Positions 1 to 7,801 of a stretch of DNA of 64,000 nucleotides are shown here, in pieces; position 1 is the first letter of the stretch, and every line of letters begins with the position of its first letter. Position numbers and translations under genes: made by a program. Source of the DNA: Streptomyces fagopyri (lineage in GTDB: Bacteria; Actinomycetota; Actinomycetes; Streptomycetales; Streptomycetaceae); the NCBI RefSeq assembly GCF_009498275.1, contig NZ_CP045643.1, forward strand, positions 1,488,001 through 1,552,000. The letters run 5' to 3'. The notes beneath the pieces are model-generated. The model had not been told where the DNA came from and made no database searches. It saw only the letters and a program-made list of their open reading frames with translations.

Positions 1-334
1 GCCACCGTTGCGCGATCGCCTCGGTGAGCCGACGGAGCGGTAGGTCCGGTTCGGGAACGAGATACAAGATTCCCGGGAATCGCCCGCAGTGCTCGAACCG
101 GGCCTCGAAGGGCCGGTGACGCCCGATCACTTCTCCGATGGCAGCACGAGCACCGTCGTCGATGCGGCTCTCGTCGAGAAACGGAAAGAGGACGGTGACA
201 TGCGCCGGAACACCCGCACGGGCTGAAGGGTCCAGTCGGTCACGCCACGCTCGAACAGCAGGTTCTGCCTCGGGGACCCTCACGATGAGTCCCGACTGCC
301 CTGCCTGGAACTCACCTGAGTGGTCGCCTGCCAT
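1..334 (-). CDS. 2'-5' RNA ligase family protein, partial (cut by window edge)
   Basis: The frame is open from ATG at 334 to the left edge, giving about 111 residues without a stop. Around residues 45-52 it reads HVTVLFPF, the first HxT signature of the 2H phosphoesterase / 2'-5' RNA ligase superfamily, followed by LDESRIDDG. A second region, FPGILYLVPEPDLPLRRL, fits the middle of such domains. The second HxT motif expected near residue 120-130 would lie outside the window. Family members act on 2',5'- or cyclic-phosphate RNA ends; many bacterial ones have no proven substrate. Assignment rests on motif recognition only. Confidence 0.75.
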   Translation of the reverse strand, partial: MAGDHSGEFQAGQSGLIVRVPEAEPAVRAWRDRLDPSARAGVPAHVTVLFPFLDESRIDDGARAAIGEVIGRHRPFEARFEHCGRFPGILYLVPEPDLPLRRLTEAIAQRW

Positions 335-605
335 CGCACATATGTACCAGCGAGCCCAGAACGACAGCGACCCGATTAAGATCGCGGGCGGTTGAACCGG
401 CTGCCGACACCCAACGCGATCCTCGCTCAGGTGGGGCCAATCGACTCGTTCACGACGAGCGCCCCAGGTCCACCGCCACTGGCGCCACCGCTGAGGCCTG
501 CGACGAAGCCCGTGGGTCACGGAGGCCGGACGGCGTTTCGAGAAGTGCCGGGCAGTCACCAGTAGGGTTCTGGCGGAACCTTGCAACAAGTCAGGAGTGT
601 GCCGG

Positions 606-1599
606 ATGGCTCGGGTCGCGGTGTTCTCCGCGGGATCGTGGGGAACGGCCATGGCGAAGGTCTTCGCCGACGCCGGGAACAACGTCATGGCCCACGCCCG
701 TCGGGACGAAGTCGTCGACGCCATCAACACCCGGCATCAAAACCCCCGCTACTTCCCCGGTGTCCTCCTGCCGTCCCGTGTGCGGGCGACAAAAGACACG
801 ACGTTCGCCCTCTCCGGCGCGCAGTACCTGGTGCTGTCTGTCCCGGCGCAGACACTGCGGGACAACCTCACCCACTGGGCTCGATACATCGGGCCGGACA
901 CGCTCGTCGTCAGCCTGATGAAGGGCATCGAGACGGACACCGGGCTGCGTATGTCGGAGGTGATCCATGAGGTGACGGGCATCCCGTTCGAGCGGATCGC
1001 CGTCCTGTCCGGGCCCAACCTCGCGGGGGAAGTCGCCGGCGGGCAGCCGGCCGCATCCGTCATCGCCTGCCCCGACGAGACCGCGGCCGCCGCGCTGCAA
1101 ACCGCCTGCCACACCCCCTACTTCCGCCCGTACACGACGGCGGATATGACGGGCTGCGAGCTCGGCGGCGCCACCAAAAACGTCATCGCCCTCGCCGTCG
1201 GACTCGCGACCGGCCTCGGCCTGGGCGACAACGCCCGCGCCCTGCTCATCACCCGCGGCCTCGCAGAGACCGCCCGGCTCGGCGCCGCGCTCGGCGCCGA
1301 CCCACTGACCTCCTCCGGCCTCGCCGGCGCCGGCGACCTCATCGCCCCTGTCCCGCAACCGGACCTTCGGCGAGCGCCTCGGGCAGGGCATGACCCTCGG
1401 CCAGGCCGCGCGGGCGACGAACCAGACCGCAGAGGGCGTGAAGTCCTGCCGGGCGATCCGGCACCTGGCCCGGGAACACGGGGTCGAGATGCCGATCACC
1501 GAAGTCGTCACCGCGGTGATCGACGGCATGACAACAGTGAAGGACGCAGCCGCAGCCCTGATGTCACGAAGCCCCAAGCCCGAACTCTACGGCGCCTGA
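606..1599 (+). pseudogene. gpsA: glycerol-3-phosphate dehydrogenase, frameshifted
   Basis: NAD(P)H-dependent glycerol-3-phosphate dehydrogenase makes sn-glycerol-3-phosphate for phospholipid synthesis. ATG at 606 follows AGGAG at 593-597. The N-terminal Rossmann fold (SAGSWGTAMAKVF), KGIETDTG, SGPNLAGEVA and the catalytic-lysine segment GGATKNVIALAVG are all present in one frame. After AGAGDLIA (about 1350) homology jumps frame: PLSRNRTFGERLGQGM continues in another frame and ends normally at 1599 with SPKPELYGA. Against the family consensus the TCSS residues before PLSRN are missing, consistent with a 13-bp deletion rather than a one-base sequencing slip. The gene is probably inactive, and a functional gpsA is expected elsewhere. 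Confidence 0.85.
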
Positions 1600-1865
1600 T
1601 AGGACTTCGACGTCTCCCCTCGGACCCGGCGCCGTCTGCTGCCCCAAGACCCATTCCCGCCACCCCTGTCACCTGGCTGCCCACGACCACCGGCCGCACC
1701 CCCGCGCGGGGCCGTCGCCAGCCGCCGTCCGGGCGCGGGGATCCCGAGGTGCAGGGTCATCTCGGCGCCGCTACGGCGCGGTTCGACCTCGACGCCGGAC
1801 GTGCAGCCGGCGGCAAGATCGTCAAAGACTTGGGCCATCTGCTGCATGGCAAGCTCAGTGCTCAT
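1587..1865 (-). CDS. hypothetical protein, doubtful
   Basis: ATG at 1865 opens a 92-residue frame beginning MSTELAMQQMAQVFDDLAAG. The first ~46 residues have a normal amino-acid mix (VEVEPRRSGAEMTLHLGIPAPG) and good codon use. The rest is Arg/Gly-rich and looks like read-through of non-coding DNA. It may be the 5' remnant of a gene whose tail has been lost. No family is recognised, and the 3' end runs against the end of the gpsA pseudogene. Confidence 0.3.
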   Translation of the reverse strand: MSTELAMQQMAQVFDDLAAGCTSGVEVEPRRSGAEMTLHLGIPAPGRRLATAPRGGAAGGRGQPGDRGGGNGSWGSRRRRVRGETSKSYQAP

Positions 1866-2011
1866 CGCAAGCGAGCTCTTGCTGAGCGGCAGAAGCACGC
1901 GCGGCCTCCTCGCCGCTGCCCACTTCAACGACGGCCGCTGGCCTTTACTCCAGAGGATCCGCACCCAAAACCGATGGCGTCGCGGTGGCGCCCTGCGGTA
2001 GGAGTGGGGAC

Positions 2012-2374
2012 ATGGCCAGAAGCGCCCACCACATTCGCCGCAACGCTGCCCGCTCCGGGCAGACAGCCTGGCGTCCCGGGAGCCCCTGGAGGGCCGTCCT
2101 GGAGCGCGAGCTCCGCTACAGCTCCGAGCGCTTGCGCTCAGCCACGCTGGAGGGGCGACGCCCGTTGCCACAAGAGGTACGGCGGTCTGTTGCCGTGTAC
2201 TCCTTCGCCCGCAGCGATACACGAGGACGGGCGGTGGCCGCTCTCGCCTACATTGAGGAGCGGCGCGCTCGTCAAATGACGCGACGTCAGCTGAGTCTGT
2301 TCCGAACGGGACTGGTGCCGGACATCGAGATCGAGCCTGGGCGCCACCGGCACAGCGCCCGTTGGCTTGCCTAG
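2012..2374 (+). CDS. hypothetical protein, basic, 120 aa
   Basis: ATG at 2012 is preceded by TAGGAGTGGGGAC, a convincing ribosome-binding site. The product (MARSAHHIRRNAARSGQTAW...) is short, strongly basic in its first half and ends SARWLA. A helical region around RRSVAVYSFARSDTRGRAVAALAYIEERRARQ is followed by RRQLSLFRTGLVPDIEIEPG. No domain is recognised. It stands alone between two stretches without genes in a region of broken accessory genes, so a mobile-element origin is possible but unproven. Codon use is typical of Streptomyces, which supports real coding. Confidence 0.6.
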   Translation: MARSAHHIRRNAARSGQTAWRPGSPWRAVLERELRYSSERLRSATLEGRRPLPQEVRRSVAVYSFARSDTRGRAVAALAYIEERRARQMTRRQLSLFRTGLVPDIEIEPGRHRHSARWLA

Positions 2375-2787
2375 ACTGCGGTTGATCGGCACGGCTGCCT
2401 TCGTCCGGTTGTGGGCAGAGCTGCGCCTGTGAGAGCGAGCCGGGGCCGGTGGCCGAAGGTCGACCAGGACAGCAGCTCGGCGAACCGCAGCTCGAAGAAC
2501 GGCTCCGGCCCCTGGGCATCGGCGCATCGGGTGTGGCTACACCGGTGCCGTTACCACAAACGGAGGGTGCTCTCCTCCTCGTTCGGCGCGTTCTGCGCAC
2601 GTCGCGGCAGCGGGACACTGCGCAGTCCCGGCACAGTGCCGCTGCACAACCGGGCGCGCCAGCCCACGACGCGTCGCGCCTGTTTCCGAAAGCCAGGCCG
2701 CTGGGTGCACCGGACGCTCCAGGGGCCCTTCAGCGTGATGGCCAGCCGTCACGCGGTGACGCGTACTGCGACGGCCCTGCGGATGCG
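2375..2787. other. no gene seen
   Basis: About 410 bp with overlapping low-quality frames on both strands but no credible start, ribosome-binding site or family. It contains a 22-bp stretch near 2611-2632 that recurs exactly at 13754-13775, just after the ligase remnant. Confidence 0.4.
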
Positions 2788-3105
2788 TCACGCGCCTTCG
2801 GTTGTGTCCCGGCGCCTGCGCCACGCTCTGGTGCGGCACTTCGGCGAGCAGTACACCGAATCCGTCCGCTTGCGCAGCGGGACCGGCACCTTACACACCG
2901 GGCAGCGGCCCTGTCCCCGTAGGAACTCGCCCCTGACGACACCACAGTTCTGCTCGACAGCACGTCGGTAGATCTCGTCGGGCCGCCGCACCCGCCGCCA
3001 ATGACGGCTGCGGCACGCGGAATCGCAGTACCTCCGGCTAGCGCTAGCACCCGCGGGCAGCGCCTCCCGGCACTGCGCACACCGCCGCCTGGACTTCCTC
3101 GACAC
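2788..3105 (-). CDS. small double zinc-finger protein
   Basis: The 105-residue product has two similar Cys4 units. The first is CAQC (residues 9-12) with YCDSAC (about 26-31). The second is CPVC (about 68-71) with YCSPKC (about 84-89). Each unit is followed by a basic patch (RSRHWRRVRR, RTRAWRRRR). The spacing C-x2-C...C-x3-C suggests treble-clef or zinc-ribbon folds that bind nucleic acid. The two halves look like an internal duplication. No named family is assigned. The gene stands alone on the minus strand, and its 5' side abuts a dispersed repeat beginning near 3134. Confidence 0.7.
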   Translation of the reverse strand: MSRKSRRRCAQCREALPAGASASRRYCDSACRSRHWRRVRRPDEIYRRAVEQNCGVVRGEFLRGQGRCPVCKVPVPLRKRTDSVYCSPKCRTRAWRRRRDTTEGA

Positions 3106-3133
3106 CCCACCAGCCTCCCGTTCAAGACCCCGG

Positions 3134-3474
3134 GCGGGAAGAGCGCGAACGGGTGCTCAGCGGCTCCCGGCCTCACGCAGCCGCAGGGACGGATCGCTGC
3201 CGAACGGTTCCGGGCTGATCAGTGAAACAGGACTCGTCACGCGCTCCTGGCACCTGGAGAAACGGCAGCCTGATGACACAGGTCCGGCGTCAGCCACGAG
3301 GAAGCTCCTCATACCGGTGGCCCCTGGCGGCCGGCCTTCGAGGCGGCGCGGCGTGTCTGACTGAAGCGGCTGTCGTTGAACGGGCACCGCACACGGGTCC
3401 CCTACAGCCCGTGGACGGGGGTGAGGGCCCGGGTTGATCTCTGGCTTCGGGCCCTCCGCGCACTCCAGGCCGCT
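3134..3474. repeat. dispersed 341-bp repeat, copy 1
   Basis: This segment aligns without large gaps to 14412-14753 in the same orientation, at roughly 90% identity over the core by hand alignment. Both copies carry a 9-bp perfect hairpin (GAGGGCCCG...CGGGCCCTC) at the right end with a 16-nt loop; in this copy it lies at 3423-3456. No frame stays open and conserved through both copies. The unit is therefore more likely a non-coding or dead element than a gene duplicate. Confidence 0.85.
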
Positions 3475-3611
3475 ATGGGCTGACGGAGCGTCGAACTGGC
3501 GAGGACCATGCGGACGCCGATCACGCGCAGCGGCGCGCAGAAGCCGGACAAGCCGCTGCGCGCCGCGAAACAGAGCGGGTGACCGGTTCCACGGTCACCC
3601 GGAACTCGGGA

Positions 3612-3917
3612 TCAGTGGTGGCCGCCCTGACCACTCTGCCCCTGGCCGCCCTGGTGCTGACCGCCACCCTGACCGGCCTGGCCCTGACCGGCCTGGCCTT
3701 GGTGGCCGCCCTGGCCCTGGTGGCCCTGGTGGCCGCCGGTTCGGGGCGCTCCGCCGTGGCCGCCGTGGTGCGCTCCGTTGTGGTCACGGTGGTGGCGGCC
3801 GCCGAGGTCGCCCAGGTGCCGGCCGTCACGGAAGCGGCGGCTGCCGAAGTCGTCCCAGCGCCAGCCGTCGCGGTCACGGAAGTGACGGCCGCCCCGCTTG
3901 AGCGGTAGATCAGGCAT
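3612..3917 (-). CDS. low-complexity Gly/Gln/His-rich protein
   Basis: ATG at 3917 overlaps the stop of the acetyltransferase gene in a TGATG arrangement, suggesting translational coupling. The 101-residue product starts [20 protein letters not shown], passes through His/Arg/Asp/Gly-rich sequence and ends in imperfect repeats of G(H/Q)QGQ with terminal GGHH. Codon positions follow the Streptomyces pattern (low GC at position 2, high at 3). The complementary strand is also open in register and would encode an Ala/Leu/Val-rich peptide, so the strand choice is not certain. A His-rich metal-binding tail is conceivable; no function is claimed. Confidence 0.45.
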   Translation of the reverse strand: MPDLPLKRGGRHFRDRDGWRWDDFGSRRFRDGRHLGDLGGRHHRDHNGAHHGGHGGAPRTGGHQGHQGQGGHQGQAGQGQAGQGGGQHQGGQGQSGQGGHH

Positions 3918-4489
3918 CAGAAGGACGGGATCAGGGCGCCTGGCCAACCTGCCAGTTCCCGGCCGTCCGCGGAGCCTGGCTCGCAGGCCACTGCCACACA
4001 GCCCTCGGAAAGCCGGCAGATCGCCGAACCCGCAAGGACCGGGCCCAGCCCGAACCCGCGCCACGCCGGCTCCAGGACGACGCGGTCCATGATGAGCAGG
4101 TCACCGACCGGGTGCTCGATCGCCGCTTCGAAGGCTTCGCTCCACTCACCGGCGGCCACGTCCAGGACCACCTCGCCGATCCCCGCCACATCCCCGGTGT
4201 AGGAGTCCATCGCCTCGAAGGGATGGTCGGGACCGAACATCCGCACCCGGACGAACGACATCCGGCCCACCGCGACGTCCTCCACCGCGTCCAGCGCTTC
4301 CTGGTCCATGTCCGTGGACGCGGCCAGTTCCTCCGCGAGAACGTCCGCGTCGATCCGCGCCGTCACCGACCACACTTCCAGCGTGTCCTCGAACTCAAAA
4401 GGCTGGACGGGGTGTTCGTGCTGGTAGACGAGAGTGATCAGCGAAGGATCGGCTGGGATCTTGTCGATGCTGGGAGCAACGGTGGTCAT
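3917..4489 (-). CDS. GNAT-family N-acetyltransferase-like protein
   Basis: The start chosen is ATG 4489 ([17 protein letters not shown]), giving 190 residues; the open frame extends further upstream but without protein-like sequence. The C-terminal half reads [20 protein letters not shown], the acetyl-CoA-binding motif A of GNAT enzymes (R-G-x-G-x-G/A-like). It is followed by [22 protein letters not shown], a typical strand-helix continuation. The acceptor cannot be read from sequence. The stop overlaps the start of the Gly/Gln/His-rich gene. Confidence 0.8.
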   Translation of the reverse strand: MTTVAPSIDKIPADPSLITLVYQHEHPVQPFEFEDTLEVWSVTARIDADVLAEELAASTDMDQEALDAVEDVAVGRMSFVRVRMFGPDHPFEAMDSYTGDVAGIGEVVLDVAAGEWSEAFEAAIEHPVGDLLIMDRVVLEPAWRGFGLGPVLAGSAICRLSEGCVAVACEPGSADGRELAGWPGALIPSF

Positions 4490-4704
4490 CCCTGGAACGG
4501 TAGTGGCCGCGGCCGTCAGTCTGCCGGGAAACCGCCTCACCGCCACCCTCGCTCCATGGACTCGCCGCCTCAGCACCTGCGCGCAGTCATCGGACGGCCT
4601 GTCCTTCGGCCGGCTGACAGGACAGGTACCGCCGGGCGCATGCGGTGGCCGTGTGCAGTCATGGGAGCGCACCTCGGGCGCCCTGCGCCGGCTAGCGTTT
4701 CCGG

Positions 4705-5193
4705 GTGCCCGTCAACGCTGCTCGCAGCAGGCGTCCCACTCGGCCGGTGGATACGTCGCGTGCGGCGCACAAGCTCGAGGCACGGGGGCGCCAGAACAGG
4801 CGCCGCCCGCCTGCCATCGGCAAGGGACTCAAGTCGACCAGCATGTTGGCCGACCCGTGTATTTCCGAAACCGTCCCGCACCTCGGGGCTCTGTATTGGC
4901 GAGTGCTCTCTTCCACGGCGCACGGACAACAGCACGGCCTGGTGCAGTCCTTCACCAAAGCGGATCCACCTGCAGCTCCGGGAACGCCGGGGGTCTCCTT
5001 CGGGTCACTCTCCCCGACCGTTCAGCAGGCTGCTCTGCGTACGGCGGGAGCACCGATGGCCTGTCTGTCCATGCTCGACAGGTTCTACCCGCACGTCGGC
5101 TGGGACGACGGCGCCTTCCGAACTGCGCGACACGCTGTCCTCCTCACCTGGTCCAGGATTGCCGGAACCACTGATCCAGCGATGTCGGCCTGA
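4705..5193 (+). CDS. hypothetical protein, doubtful
   Basis: GTG at 4705 or ATG near 4842 could start this frame, and no good ribosome-binding site decides. The second half ([19 protein letters not shown]... [24 protein letters not shown]) has an ordinary amino-acid mix and about 70% G/C at third positions, lower than neighbouring genes. The first third is Arg-rich and less convincing. No domain is recognised. It may be a foreign or decaying gene. Confidence 0.35.
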   Translation: MPVNAARSRRPTRPVDTSRAAHKLEARGRQNRRRPPAIGKGLKSTSMLADPCISETVPHLGALYWRVLSSTAHGQQHGLVQSFTKADPPAAPGTPGVSFGSLSPTVQQAALRTAGAPMACLSMLDRFYPHVGWDDGAFRTARHAVLLTWSRIAGTTDPAMSA

Positions 5194-5251
5194 GACCGCG
5201 CGGCTTCGCGCAGCAAGCAAGGTTCGCCCTCCGCCCTCGTGCGAACGCCGA

Positions 5252-5698
5252 TCAGCGTGCTCGGTTCCACCAGTCGACACCCTCAATCGCCAACACCCTC
5301 TTCTCCAGCGCAACGGCATCCTCGCGGCTGTTCGTCACCGACCAGCACACGTGGAGGTCCGCCCAGAGCAGCGCTGCCTTGCCCCACCCCGTCGCTCGCG
5401 TCGCCCGACCGCACTCCACCTCCGCGACACGCTCGCGCAACCACTGCGGGTCGGCCAACGCCCGGTCGAACACCGCCTCGCCGAGCCCGGAGGCCAGTGC
5501 CTTACCGCTGGTGTAGCGCCGCAAGCGCCCGCGCAGCCCTCCGGCCTTGCGTTCTCCCGCGCCGACTCCCACGTACACCAGGGGGCCGTTCGCGCCCTGC
5601 CTGGCGAGGTACACACCCGGAGACAGTGGTGGATCAGCGCTGAGCAGCGGCACCCAGTCCGTCCACGCCGCCAGATTCCCGACCTCCTGACTGCTCAC
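5252..5698 (-). CDS. GIY-YIG-like nuclease-domain protein
   Basis: GTG at 5698 overlaps the stop of the upstream gene by 4 bp (GTGA). Near residue 27 the 148-residue product reads PGVYLARQGANGPLVYVGVG, matching the GIY...YVG pair that defines the GIY-YIG fold. Arg-rich GGLRGRLRRYTSG follows, where the family has its catalytic Arg. A glutamate in AVALEKRVLAIEG could be the metal ligand. Proteins of this fold cleave DNA in repair, homing or restriction, and small stand-alone versions are common on mobile DNA. It is the third gene of a leftward operon that includes a frameshifted gene. Confidence 0.65.
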   Translation of the reverse strand: MSSQEVGNLAAWTDWVPLLSADPPLSPGVYLARQGANGPLVYVGVGAGERKAGGLRGRLRRYTSGKALASGLGEAVFDRALADPQWLRERVAEVECGRATRATGWGKAALLWADLHVCWSVTNSREDAVALEKRVLAIEGVDWWNRAR

Positions 5699-6267
5699 CA
5701 CAGCTCGACGGTGTAGGAGCTGCCGGAGAATTCCCAGCCGTCGGTGCCTTCTCCGATGTCGGCGACGATGACGTCGTCGATGAACCGGTCCTCGAAGTCG
5801 TCGTCCCGCAGGTCGCCCGCCAACCACAGCGCCTCGATGTCGCTCCAGTCCCCTCGGCTCGCGTCGATGCGCAGGGGGGCGGCGCGGCGGGTGCCGCGTT
5901 CGCGTTCGTCGGCGCCGGTCTTGACGAAGCCGCTGATATCGAACTGGCCGTCCTTGACGGTGTCGGGGAGGGGGTCGGCGGGGGCGATGGCGACGTTCTC
6001 GTAGGCGGTGTGGATGAGGTCGCGGTAGCCGCGGCGGACGTTGTACTCGGAATCCGACAGCCACTTGATGAGGGTGTCCGGCCGGACGTCGAGGCCGGCG
6101 GCGTCGAGGGCTTCGTAGCCGCGGCGGGTGCCGGTGAGCTGGCTGAGCTGGGCGTGCCAGTGCTTGGCGCTGTAGAAGGCGAGGCGGTGGCGGGGGGTGA
6201 CCTGGGCGCGCAGGAGGTCGTTCAGGCCAGCATCCAGGGAGGTGCCGCGTCCGGTGGGGCCGGCCAT
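5695..6267 (-). CDS. HTH-like DNA-binding protein, function unknown
   Basis: The 190-residue protein starts at ATG 6267, which overlaps the corrected stop of the upstream gene (TGATG). Residues about 35-90 (SQLTGTRRGYEALDAAGLDV, TLIKWLSDSEYNVRRGY) look like a helix-turn-helix module. The C-terminal half reads SGFVKTGADERERGTRRAAP, LRIDASRGDWSDIEALWLAG, then FIDDVIVADIGEG and GWEFSGSSYTVELW. The two-part layout recalls Streptomyces linear-replicon terminal and plasmid proteins, but that is an impression only. It is coupled to the GIY-YIG gene downstream. Confidence 0.7.
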   Translation of the reverse strand: MAGPTGRGTSLDAGLNDLLRAQVTPRHRLAFYSAKHWHAQLSQLTGTRRGYEALDAAGLDVRPDTLIKWLSDSEYNVRRGYRDLIHTAYENVAIAPADPLPDTVKDGQFDISGFVKTGADERERGTRRAAPLRIDASRGDWSDIEALWLAGDLRDDDFEDRFIDDVIVADIGEGTDGWEFSGSSYTVELW

Positions 6268-6693
6268 CAGTCGTCACCTTCCGGGATGAACGCGCTGGGC
6301 TTGATGAAGTTGGCCTTCACCTCGCCGAAGCCGGTCCCGACCCGGTAGGTGGCGGGCGGGGTCTCGTCGGGGGGGCCAGAAGATCGTGGCGTCGACGTTG
6401 CCCAGGGAGATGAGGGTCTGGCCTTCCTGGACGGCCTTGAACGCGGTGAGCCAGTTGCGCACGGAGGCTTCGGCGACCGTGCTCATGCGCCAGTCCGGGC
6501 GCCAGAACGGGGAGCGTGACTCGGGCCGTTTGGGCCACAGCAGCCGCAACGCGATCGACAGGCGGGTCTTGTAGTCCTTGTAGGGCTGGCCGCCGGCCTG
6601 GACGAGTTCGGTGCCGGCCTCACGGGCCGCCGTGCAGAAGGGCTTGGAGAGGGATTCGTTGGACTTTCCTGTCCACGAGTCGTGGATGGTCAC
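6267..6693 (-). pseudogene. hypothetical protein, frameshifted at a G7/C7 run and 5'-truncated
   Basis: From about 6693 the frame reads VTIHDSWTGKSNESLSKPFC, then LSIALRLLWPKRPESRSPFW, then GNVDATIFWPP. At the C7 run (6369-6375 on the plus strand) the frame breaks. Reading six C instead of seven restores DETPPATYRVGTGFGEVKAN, ending FIKPSAFIPEGDD at a TGA that overlaps the ATG of the next gene. That fit shows the ancestral frame. The apparent N-terminus upstream of 6693 is antisense to a MerR fragment, so the real 5' end is lost. The cause could be mutation, sequencing error or polymerase slippage. Confidence 0.7.
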
Positions 6694-6838
6694 CGGGGCG
6701 TACGCAAAGGCATCTCGGCTGTCGCCAGAGACACTGTGTCTTTGCGACAAGATCGGCCTGTTGACTCCCGTCAACGTCGCCTCGGCGACCGTCTACCCGC
6801 TCTACGCGCCGCCGCAGCTGGAACAGGCCCGTCGTGCC
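6686..6838 (+). pseudogene. MerR-family regulator, N-terminal fragment
   Basis: The plus-strand frame reads AYAKASRLSPETLCLCDKIG then LLTPVNVASATVYPLYAPPQ and LEQARR. This matches the MerR winged-helix pattern (A..tGLS..tLR.YD..GLL.P......gYR.Y....l.....). The usual R-x-Y-D is degraded to CLCD. Homology stops at an 18-bp inverted repeat beginning at 6831, and no effector domain follows. It is a dead fragment joined on its left to the frameshifted minus-strand gene. Confidence 0.7.
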
Positions 6839-6871
6839 GCATGGGCGGTTTGCCCGCCCATGCGGCACGAC
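6831..6871. terminator. 18-bp perfect inverted repeat
   Basis: Arms 6831-6848 and 6854-6871 are perfectly complementary with a 5-nt loop (TTTGC). It lies just past the stop of the minus-strand 88-residue gene, as a terminator would. It also marks the point where the MerR fragment loses homology. Confidence 0.8.
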
Positions 6872-6884
6872 GTCAGTGGATTCC

Positions 6885-7151
6885 TCACGTATGGGTGAGC
6901 CATGGTGAGAGGAGACTTGTGAACTCCTCGTCAGAGATGTGGACGCTCCCCAAGCCGAACCTCTCCCATGCCTGTGCCCGCGTCAACACGGGAAGTGGGA
7001 TGCCAAAAGCAAGCCGGAAAGAGGCAATGAAGGGGACCGCGCGGAACCCTTCACCTAGCTTCTCCCTCGCGAGCAAAGCGAGTTCTATCGCGTCCTTCCC
7101 ATCGGCGTGTGCCGCCTTCAGCTCGCCGACAAGAAGGTCCATCTCGTTCAT
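6885..7151 (-). CDS. hypothetical protein, 88 aa
   Basis: The product MNEMDLLVGELKAAHADGKD then AIELALLAREKLGEGFRAVP looks helical and acidic-basic balanced. It is followed by FIASFRLAFGIPLPVLTRAQ and ends SDEEFTSLLSPWLTHT. Composition and codon use are those of a real gene. It resembles small immunity or regulatory proteins in size and charge, but no family is recognised. The stop is followed within 20 bp by a strong hairpin. Its 5' side abuts the truncated FG-GAP gene. Confidence 0.6.
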   Translation of the reverse strand: MNEMDLLVGELKAAHADGKDAIELALLAREKLGEGFRAVPFIASFRLAFGIPLPVLTRAQAWERFGLGSVHISDEEFTSLLSPWLTHT

Positions 7152-7239
7152 ATCGTGCCCGACTTCCTGATTTTTCGCGTGACGTCGTTAGGGCGGGATG
7201 CGGCCTCGCGATACCCGCCCCAACGCGTTCACTGTCGTC

Positions 7240-7575
7240 ACCCTTGGCCGACGGCGTTCCGAAGTTCTCGTTCTTGGCCGGGCTGCCCGGGATGCCCTTG
7301 GTGGCACGGCTGATGACGGTCCGTCCGCTCGCGGACAGGCCGTGCGGACCGCCGTACATCACCGTCACATAGCCGGCCCCGCTCTTCCCGTCGACGGTGG
7401 CGTGGCTCGCGGCGACGGCAACGTCCTGGTAGCCGTCGCCATTGAAGTCGTCGCCTACAGGCGCAGTGGGCGCGGCCGCCGCGACGCCCGTCGCGCCCGG
7501 CGGTCCGACTCCCAGAGCGATCAGGCCCACTGTGAGCGGTCCTGCCCAACGGATGTACGAATGTGGGGAAAACAT
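7240..7575 (-). pseudogene. FG-GAP repeat secreted protein, N-terminal fragment
   Basis: ATG at 7575 gives a clear signal peptide (IRWAGPLTVGLIALGVGPPG, cleavage near AAAA-PTAP). One integrin-like FG-GAP unit follows: DDFNGDGYQDVAVAASHATV, GYVTVMYGGPHGLS. A second begins at NFGTPSAKGD and then stops matching at about 7240; from there the frame is unrelated Arg-rich sequence ending at 7051. Family members normally carry four to seven such beta-propeller units with Ca-binding DxNxDG loops. This copy is therefore a 3'-truncated remnant. Another FG-GAP gene enters at the right edge of the window. Confidence 0.8.
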
Positions 7576-7701
7576 CAGGACACCTTCCCATTACGGTGAC
7601 ATGGTCACCGCACGAGACCGCCCGGCGCGCACATTGGTAGTACGCGGTCACAGGCGCATGCTTCCGGCGCCGCCAGGACGGCCCTGTGCCAGGGTTCCCC
7701 C

Positions 7702-7779
7702 ATGCCCTTCGACCACAACGACCACCATTACCGGTTACTGCTGCGGAAGCTACCGAAGCAGAAGGACGTACCGCACTGA
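7702..7779 (+). pseudogene. SAM-dependent methyltransferase, start fragment
   Basis: ATG at 7702 begins MPFDHNDHHYRLLLRKLPKQ and stops at 7779. Streptomyces class I methyltransferases often begin with this (M-x-F-D-H-N-D-H-Y-H-x-L-L-L-R), followed by the SAM-binding ALDVGCGTG, which is absent here. The sequence changes to the IS110 remnant within about 30 bp. The transposon-derived DNA probably replaced the rest of the gene. Confidence 0.55.
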
Positions 7780-7801
7780 GGACTTTCATCCTGAAACCGC
7801 A

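Noticed and set aside
3579..3908. Ala/Leu/Val-rich plus-strand membrane protein
   Set aside because: Not excluded, but no ribosome-binding site and it is the register complement of the coupled minus-strand frame.
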